Shown here: in pieces, positions 58,114 through 64,000 of the stretch
Position numbering within the stretch: position 1 is the first letter of the stretch
How the letters are laid out: each line of letters opens with the position of its first letter
NCBI GenBank assembly: GCA_964501335.1
Contig: CAZCTC010000003.1
Location: 62,001 to 126,000, forward strand
Length of the DNA: 64,000 bases
Reading direction: 5' to 3'
Origin: CAZCTC01 sp964501335
Lineage (GTDB): Bacteria; Chloroflexota; Anaerolineae; B4-G1; SLSP01
Made by a program: the position numbers and the translations under genes
Notes under the pieces: model-generated
What the model saw: the letters and a program-made list of their open reading frames with translations, nothing else
What the model was told of the DNA's origin: nothing
Databases searched by the model: none

Positions 58114-61100
58114 TTACTGTACCACGCGATAAACCGTAGCCTGAGACTCTTGATAAACAATTTCCAGCTGCCCCGCATTGACCATAGCGGCAAACTTGGG
58201 CAATCCGGCCGGTAGCATATAGGCCCGTTCATACGGCGTCAGGATAATATAGCCCACATTGTAATGCCTTAGAATCTCCATCGCCCGCATCGGATTATCC
58301 GTATTGTAGAAATCCGTCACATCGGCCTGTCGTGCTTCGACCATGCCGGCCGGCATAACGCTGCGTTGCTGCACCTGATGCCAGCGCCAGCCTACAACGG
58401 AAGGCAAACCCGTATAAATACTGATTCGTCCCCCCCAGAGATATTCCCGTTCCCCCTGACCTTCCATAATGACCGGCGTTCCCGGCACATTTTCCTGAAG
58501 CCAACGGATCACCCGCCGATCGACTGCCAGCGAAATCTCTCCGCCGTGCTCATATTGCGTCACATAATCCATATAGGCCATACCGTTTAAGGTCCGGGGC
58601 GCATCGGGGCTCCAACGATCCTGGGCTCGCGCAGGAATGGCCAATGCCGGATAAAGCGCCGCGCCGAAAAGCAGGAAAGCAAAGATTCCCACAATCAGAT
58701 CGTTAAAACGGAAGAAGAAGCGCTGTAGCCAGCCTCCCGCGGCAGTCTGACTGCTCTTTTCCCCGACAAAAGAGAGGCTCATGATCCGTTCGGCGGCAAC
58801 TCCGGCTCCTAAGGCCAGCAACATCCAGACCTGGAGATAGAACTTAAAAACTGTATTCAGCCGGCCGATGTCGCCGGCCAATACAAAAAGCTCCACAAAG
58901 ATCGAGAAGGCCATCGCCGTACCAATCCAGAACCACAGAATCCGCCGTCGAGGTGAGGTGCTTTCATCCAGAATGACCAGAGTCGCCGCCAATCCCATCG
59001 GGATCGCAATCCAGGCAACCTGGACCTGCATGAAAAGGGCCAGGACCACCGTCAACAACGCCCCTCCCAGGGCTACCAGCGCAATGGCCGAGAAAATCTC
59101 CTGACCGATAGACCAAAGGCGCCGCACGACACTTCCGGTGGAATGGATCAGCAACAAAATTAACGGGAACAGCAACTGGCCATAGATAATGAAATAGCTG
59201 CCAAGTGGGGTTTTCCCGTCGGTCCAGGTGCCGAAGCTGTTATAAGAGGTCGCATAATTGACCGTGTAAGGGCGGAAGAACAGCTCAGCCAGAATGAAAA
59301 TCAAGGGCAGAACCGTTATTTGGCGGAAAGGTATCTTCTGATAGAAAGGTGTTTTAACTATTTCCCCTTCCAGGGCTTCCGCTTCGATTGGTTGCGGCTG
59401 GCGAACCTGAAGGCTGCGATCCAGACATTTCAACAAGGGAGCAATCCCCATTAAAACCAGATACGTAGGATAATCCCATGTATTGGTTGCCCGCAAGGCC
59501 CCGGCTACCAGACCGGCCAGGATCAACGTCGGCCAGGGGCGTGGAATCCACCACAAAATCTGCTTGAATCGATTGGTTGCCGGCTCCCTGGAGCGCCAGG
59601 AATCCGGCAAATGGCTGCCGGCAATTCCCCACTGCAAAGCTACCCCCAAAGCCAGCTGGGTTAACGGAAAGGCAATCATATGGGCGTGCAGATCGGAATA
59701 GAGGAATGTAAACAGGGGGAATTCGTTGATCGTTCCCGGATCGTACATACTGGTCGTTGGAATGACCCGGGAGGCATTCCAATACCACCATTCCGGCCGG
59801 AAGGAGAGTTTTTGCCCTTCTACCACGACTTTCCAGAAACCTACCGCCGCTGAAACCATATCGGAATAGCCCGGGATCATGCTTTCAAAGCTGACACCGC
59901 CGATCTCTTTGAATCCCTTAAAAAGCAGCTGCAACTCTCCCAGATTTCCCAGCAAGAGCACCAGCATCACGCCCCAAAGGCCGGCACGGTGGCCGCGGCG
60001 ATTGTCACTTCCGGCCAGGTTATTGACCAGTGAATAGGCCCCTACCCCGGTTAAAGCAAACAAAGAGGGCACCGCCAGATTATAAGCAATGGCCGGTACA
60101 ATCCCCAGCACCTTAATGACGGATCCGATGATGACCATACCGTAATAGTAATAGTTCATCTGGCCGCCCGAGAACCAGGGATCATAAGGCGGGAAATAAA
60201 CCGACTTAATGACGGCATTGAGATAGGCAAAATCCATCGGCTTTTCACCGCCGGCTACCGGATGCCAGAGATCGGGATTGCAATAGCGGAAGAAGACCCA
60301 GGCCAGATAAAGCGCGGCAAAGATGATTTCACACCAGATCAACATCGAGCGACGGACCCGGAAAAAACCTTTAAATTCAGCCCGGCGGGTATAAATCAGA
60401 GCTCCCGAAGCGACGGCCAGGGCCAGAAAAACGAGCCACAACAACAACGGCGTATGCGGAACCCATTTAAAGGAGGCCAGCAGCCAGGCCGGATAGCTCC
60501 AGAGCAACAGGCCGGCAATTCGGGTAAGCCCATAACCTCGATCGCGCAGGGCCGGCAGAGCCAGATAAAGCCAGGGGAAAGCAATCCATCCCAACAGGGT
60601 CAACATCAACCACCACAGGAAGACGGCCAGGGCCGGGTAACGGTTTTGCAGGCTGTTCCAGTTAAATAGAACACTCCAGGTTCCGGAAACCGTCTGGACC
60701 TTCAGCGTATCAGTCCCTAACAATAAACTGACATTCTTATCCAGTCCCTGGGTGGCCTGTAACGGCGTCATCCAGCGCACATTATCCAACAGCGAAGCCG
60801 GCAATAATTGCTCGGTCTTTTGCCGGGAATAAGCTGCCGTTTTTTCAAAGATCAACACCCTGGGATGATCGTAAACGCTGAAAGCTTCTTCGGCAGTCGG
60901 ATAAGGAAGTGTACAGGGGGCTCCCGTGGTATATTCAGCCGACGGTACCCCAAAGGGCTCTTCCTGATCGTTAAACTGGCAGGGGCCGATCGTAATATAA
61001 GAAGGGAAGTCGGCAATCAATTTGAAGCCCAACGATCCATCGAAAAGCGCCTTGTAATAAGCTACCGTGAATGGATAACGTATCGGCAACCGGGGAATTG

Positions 61101-63219
61101 AACCATATTGCCGGTTACTGGAGAGTACAATCACATCAACTTCATCCAGCCAGGAAAACAACTGACTGCGCTTATCGGCATTGTCGTCATTGTACATTTG
61201 GAAAAGGCTGTCCGAGCTGCTTTGGAGTCCGCGGAACCAATCCCCGAAAGCATTCTTACCTTCAATACTTACCGGCAGCGGGTCATCCCAATTTTCATTG
61301 CCCAGCACCGTTGTATCCAACAGCACGGCATTTCCTTCAGTCAGGCGCAGCGCAAAATAATAGCGGCCGGCGGGCAAAAAGAGCGACGACGTCAAATCCA
61401 GATCGGCCCGCACAGTCCCCACGTCGGAGGTCTCGATAAGGCTGGAGACCCGGGCCAGAAGAGGCGTTCCGCCCATATCCAGAGAAAGCGAAGCCTCAAT
61501 CCGGCGAGGACCCGGAATACCCAACCCGTCCACTTTATAAAGCACCACCCGTTGAATGGTCTGATCTGTTGCAAGATCAAACGGTACAATCAGGGAAGAA
61601 TCCGGCCCCTGTAACATCGTGCCGTTGCCGATCGGGACCGAAATCTTTTTGCCACTTTCTGTTTCCATGAAAATCGCCGTGGGGAGATTTTCATACATCC
61701 AGCGTGACGCCTCGGCCCGGGAGAATGGACGGAAATAGATCTGCAAAAAGCCCCAACACCAGACCGCCGTGCCGAGCAGCACCACGGCCGGCAGTGCCGT
61801 CATCAGCCTGTGGACCCACACCCTTTGCCAGGGCCGCGCAGCCGCCTTGACTAAAAACCAGGCCGCAAACAAACCAAACACGGCATAGACCGGCAGCAGA
61901 TAGCGCATGGACTTAACCCACTGAGTTCCCTGATAGAGGAAGAAAAGCGTCCCCCAAATCCAGGGAATCCAATGTTCCAGCTCCCGCTTACGGAACAATT
62001 TCCAGGCCATGACGGCCCACCCCATCCAGGCCGTGAGCCCCAAAGGCAAGCCCATCCCCCAGAAGACCATATTGACCCAGGGAAAAACGATCGGCAGACG
62101 TTGTGTCCACTGATGAGCATAAGGAGCATCGACCTTCCCGCTCATCAGATTACCGATATCGCTCAGCGTTCGCCGCCAGCTTTCATCAATTGTGAAATTC
62201 AGGAATCCCGGTCCGCTGAAAGCATAAGGCTGAGCGCAACGGAAAGCCAGGAAAGCCAATCCGCCGGAAAGCACCAGGGCCGCCATCAACGTGACGACCG
62301 CGCGATTGAGATCGAATTTTGGAGTTCTGGGGACTATCGGAGCTACGGAAGCCGTAACCGGTTCCGCATCTACATCTCCTTCTGCTGCCATTACCTCTTC
62401 ATCTGTAGATTCGTCGGAGGGGATCGCCGGAACCGCGGTTTCCTCGATCATCCGGCGTTCTTCCAGGAAAATAAAAAGCCCGGTCAAAGCCACCATTCCC
62501 GCCAGCGGCCAGACGCTGATTTTGCTGGCGACGGCCAACCCGGTCATCAAACCAGCGAGCATAATCGCGGTCCGGCTGTGAGTTTGAGAGGCCCGCACCA
62601 GGAAATAAAGCGTCCAGACCACAAAAACGCCGGCAAAACTATCGACCACAAAGAAATGCGCCTGTTGGATGGGCAATACAGCCAACGCATAAAGAGCTGC
62701 TGCTAACAAAGCGACTTTTTCGCCGTAGAGGCGGCGGGCCAACAAAGCCAGGCCTAACAAGGCCAGCAAATCGATCAAAGCTGAAAGAGCCCGCCCCACC
62801 AGGTGAATACCGCCATATCCCGTGTAAAGCCCGGGCCAGCATTTTTCCTGAGTGCCCAGCAAAGCCAGTCGGAACGCCTGAGCAGCCCCGGAGGGCGAAT
62901 CTCCGCAGGCCCCGTCTAAAAAGGTGCCCACCGCCCTCGTTGTAAACAGCGGCAACGTTCCGTAAACGTATCCCCCATATCCGCGATTGGTTGGATTCAA
63001 CGGAGATTGCGCTGTATTCCAATATTCATCCAACGAAGTCGGGGAAGTAATTGCGGAAACCACCATAGTGAGATAACGCTCATCGGGATGAAGATGGGTC
63101 CCCTCATCCCAATTGATATCAAGGCCTCTCACCGCTGCTGCGATCAGAAGGATTGCCAGCAATAAAACAGGAAAAGTCCGGCGGATCAGTTTGGATTCAA
63201 GATTTTCTGGATGATTCAT
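58114..63219 (-). CDS. Giant membrane protein: GT-C-like domain fused to DUF2298 (YYY) domain
   Basis: This 1701-residue protein has two membrane-embedded halves. The N-terminal half (about 1-480) resembles a GT39/ArnT-like GT-C glycosyltransferase, with DINWDEGTHLHPDERYL in the first outer loop and about ten helices; a soluble beta-rich insert follows (about 520-800). The C-terminal half (about 830-1560) has the DUF2298/Chlor_Arch_YYY signature: YFPPYDPWFSGGQMNYYYYGMVIIG and EFPLFTFLYSDLHAHMIAFPLTQLALGVAL. The last 130 or so residues form an outer domain. Such proteins are characteristic of Chloroflexi and archaea and are thought to handle lipid-linked sugars; the substrate here is unknown. 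The fusion is unusually long. Confidence 0.85.
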   Translation of the reverse strand: MNHPENLESKLIRRTFPVLLLAILLIAAAVRGLDINWDEGTHLHPDERYLTMVVSAITSPTSLDEYWNTAQSPLNPTNRGYGGYVYGTLPLFTTRAVGTFLDGACGDSPSGAAQAFRLALLGTQEKCWPGLYTGYGGIHLVGRALSALIDLLALLGLALLARRLYGEKVALLAAALYALAVLPIQQAHFFVVDSFAGVFVVWTLYFLVRASQTHSRTAIMLAGLMTGLAVASKISVWPLAGMVALTGLFIFLEERRMIEETAVPAIPSDESTDEEVMAAEGDVDAEPVTASVAPIVPRTPKFDLNRAVVTLMAALVLSGGLAFLAFRCAQPYAFSGPGFLNFTIDESWRRTLSDIGNLMSGKVDAPYAHQWTQRLPIVFPWVNMVFWGMGLPLGLTAWMGWAVMAWKLFRKRELEHWIPWIWGTLFFLYQGTQWVKSMRYLLPVYAVFGLFAAWFLVKAAARPWQRVWVHRLMTALPAVVLLGTAVWCWGFLQIYFRPFSRAEASRWMYENLPTAIFMETESGKKISVPIGNGTMLQGPDSSLIVPFDLATDQTIQRVVLYKVDGLGIPGPRRIEASLSLDMGGTPLLARVSSLIETSDVGTVRADLDLTSSLFLPAGRYYFALRLTEGNAVLLDTTVLGNENWDDPLPVSIEGKNAFGDWFRGLQSSSDSLFQMYNDDNADKRSQLFSWLDEVDVIVLSSNRQYGSIPRLPIRYPFTVAYYKALFDGSLGFKLIADFPSYITIGPCQFNDQEEPFGVPSAEYTTGAPCTLPYPTAEEAFSVYDHPRVLIFEKTAAYSRQKTEQLLPASLLDNVRWMTPLQATQGLDKNVSLLLGTDTLKVQTVSGTWSVLFNWNSLQNRYPALAVFLWWLMLTLLGWIAFPWLYLALPALRDRGYGLTRIAGLLLWSYPAWLLASFKWVPHTPLLLWLVFLALAVASGALIYTRRAEFKGFFRVRRSMLIWCEIIFAALYLAWVFFRYCNPDLWHPVAGGEKPMDFAYLNAVIKSVYFPPYDPWFSGGQMNYYYYGMVIIGSVIKVLGIVPAIAYNLAVPSLFALTGVGAYSLVNNLAGSDNRRGHRAGLWGVMLVLLLGNLGELQLLFKGFKEIGGVSFESMIPGYSDMVSAAVGFWKVVVEGQKLSFRPEWWYWNASRVIPTTSMYDPGTINEFPLFTFLYSDLHAHMIAFPLTQLALGVALQWGIAGSHLPDSWRSREPATNRFKQILWWIPRPWPTLILAGLVAGALRATNTWDYPTYLVLMGIAPLLKCLDRSLQVRQPQPIEAEALEGEIVKTPFYQKIPFRQITVLPLIFILAELFFRPYTVNYATSYNSFGTWTDGKTPLGSYFIIYGQLLFPLILLLIHSTGSVVRRLWSIGQEIFSAIALVALGGALLTVVLALFMQVQVAWIAIPMGLAATLVILDESTSPRRRILWFWIGTAMAFSIFVELFVLAGDIGRLNTVFKFYLQVWMLLALGAGVAAERIMSLSFVGEKSSQTAAGGWLQRFFFRFNDLIVGIFAFLLFGAALYPALAIPARAQDRWSPDAPRTLNGMAYMDYVTQYEHGGEISLAVDRRVIRWLQENVPGTPVIMEGQGEREYLWGGRISIYTGLPSVVGWRWHQVQQRSVMPAGMVEARQADVTDFYNTDNPMRAMEILRHYNVGYIILTPYERAYMLPAGLPKFAAMVNAGQLEIVYQESQATVYRVVQ

Positions 63220-63268
63220 AAGGGCGATTTTAACCGAAAAAGGTCAGAAAGGCAAACGAACAAAATCA

Positions 63269-63346
63269 ATTTCGCGTAGCGTCTTTTCACCTCCCTGCCT
63301 TGAGATAGTGTCTTTGCTGATCGATTTCCTTATGACTACGCGAAAT
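63269..63346. repeat. Long-loop inverted repeat before the giant membrane protein gene
   Basis: ATTTCGCGTAG (63269-63279) and CTACGCGAAAT (63336-63346) are exact complements separated by 56 bases and followed by AAACTAAAAACAAAAAGG, the flank of the palindrome family. It may be a member with an expanded loop. Confidence 0.45.
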
Positions 63347-63357
63347 AAACTAAAAAC

Positions 63358-63388
63358 AAAAAGGTCTGCCTTCTCAGGCAGACCTTTC
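63358..63388 (-). terminator. Rho-independent terminator of the DUF3536 gene
   Basis: AGGTCTGCCT (63362-63371) pairs with AGGCAGACCT (63376-63385), loop TCTC, and is followed on the minus strand by T-rich sequence (plus-strand A-run). It lies 15 bases after the stop. Confidence 0.82.
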
Positions 63389-63400
63389 ACAAGCGTATCC

Positions 63401-64000
63401 TCAAGAACCCGCCACGTCGGTCCCGGTCTCTGCCGGCAATTCCTCCGGCGGTGCCGCCACCAAAGGCTCTTCCTTGGGCGCTCCGCCTTCTTCCTGGGCC
63501 GGCCGCATGGACTCCATCGCCCCGCCCAGCGGACTGTCGCCCAACCGGGCCTGCGCCAGAACCTCGTCCAAAATCTGAGCCCCATTGCGGCCCGTCCGCG
63601 GGCTGATTGCAATGCTCAAATCCCGCCGGAAGGCCCCAGTGAGATCATCCCCGGCGGCATAACGCACCAACGCCAGCGACTTCACAGCATTGGCGATCGC
63701 ATACCGCGGTTCCAACCGCTCCAAATCTTCAAAGAAGAAAGAGCAACTGACAAACATCCGCTGCCGGTAAAGCTGAGCTTCCAACAGGCCCAGAATACGC
63801 TGCTGAGCCAGGGTGGAAAGATGCCCGAGACCATGCTCCGCCAGGAATGTGGGACCGTCGACCTGCCCCAATACCACACTGATATAGTCGTCGCGCAGGG
63901 CCCAGGCCGGCAAATCCCGCCGGCTGACCTCCGCCACATAGATCTCATCAATGGCGCGGGAAAGGTTATCCAGCGCCCGTCGCAAGGCCCCCTTCCAGTA
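63401..64000 (-). CDS. DUF3536/GH57-like protein, 5' end outside window
   Basis: The frame stays open to the window edge (YWKGALRRALDNLSRAIDEIYV...), so only the last 199 residues are seen. They resemble the C-terminal DUF3536 domain that follows GH57 alpha-glucan-type barrels: helices with PAWALRDDYISVVLG, AEHGLGHLSTLAQQRILGLLEAQLYRQRMFVSCSFFFEDLERLEPRYAIANAVKSLAL, then a Pro/Glu/Ala-rich disordered tail. The catalytic domain is not in the window. The family call is from memory of the motif pattern and is moderately sure. Confidence 0.6.
   Translation of the reverse strand, partial: YWKGALRRALDNLSRAIDEIYVAEVSRRDLPAWALRDDYISVVLGQVDGPTFLAEHGLGHLSTLAQQRILGLLEAQLYRQRMFVSCSFFFEDLERLEPRYAIANAVKSLALVRYAAGDDLTGAFRRDLSIAISPRTGRNGAQILDEVLAQARLGDSPLGGAMESMRPAQEEGGAPKEEPLVAAPPEELPAETGTDVAGS

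Overview
The window looks like a chromosomal segment of a Chloroflexota bacterium, probably an Anaerolineae-like lineage. This is inferred from gene content: a Chlor_Arch_YYY/DUF2298 membrane protein, Ser/Thr kinases with PQQ-type repeats, a bacterial Elp3, DUF11 proteins, an FHA-winged-helix protein and a YugP-type peptidase. No rRNA or ribosomal protein operon is present to fix the taxonomy. Base composition is moderately G+C-rich, except for one clearly A+T-rich restriction-modification pair at 32.6-34.1 kb.

Layout. 1-0.95 kb: the end of a phospholipase D-like gene, a dispersed repeat and a tRNA-His. 1.0-4.0 kb (minus): a receiver-histidine kinase overlapping a threonine-synthase-like enzyme fused to a receiver domain. 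4.5-11.2 kb (plus): a seven-gene signalling operon made of Ser/Thr kinase, PP2C phosphatase, J-VWA protein, zinc-ribbon FHA protein, small protein, OmpR-type regulator and MglA/CvnD-like GTPase. 11.5-14.7 kb: YugP-like peptidase, class V aminotransferase and M29 aminopeptidase. 14.7-20.9 kb (minus): cell-surface genes (TPR lipoprotein, clan-A glycosidase, membrane protein, two GT2 glycosyltransferases, Ig-like lipoprotein), several joined by 4-base stop/start overlaps. 21.1-23.8 kb: a GH3-like membrane protein. 23.8-25.5 kb: a tail-anchored Ser/Thr kinase divergent from an FHA-winged-helix regulator. 25.6-28.4 kb: sucC, sucD and a DsbA-like protein. 28.6-32.3 kb (minus): S1-domain protein, SmpB and two S41 proteases. 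32.7-34.1 kb: DNA methyltransferase and a PD-(D/E)XK nuclease. 34.2-36.6 kb: a DUF11 surface protein and an orphan histidine kinase.

36.8-53.3 kb: a hybrid NRPS/PKS assembly line. Gene 1 reads FAAL-ACP-C-A-PCP-KS-AT-KR-DH-ACP, with an adenylation pocket close to the glycine signature. Gene 2 reads KS followed by a degenerate AT that lacks its catalytic Ser, with no carrier protein. Gene 3 reads KS-AT-ACP. No thioesterase or reductase release domain is visible.

53.5-64 kb: a DUF362 membrane protein, a small helical protein, Elp3 divergent from a Trm9-like methyltransferase through two near-identical leaderless promoters, a 1701-residue GT-C/DUF2298 fusion, and the end of a DUF3536/GH57-like gene.

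The strongest unexplained structure is a family of intergenic composite repeats, about 100-190 bases each, built around a long perfect palindrome whose stem changes by compensating substitutions from copy to copy. Six composite copies, a relic and six further lone or imperfect palindromes lie between genes across the window, one of them between the first two PKS genes. The best candidates for new biology are this repeat family, the Elp3/Trm9-like pair, the threonine synthase-receiver fusion and the KS/pseudo-AT protein.
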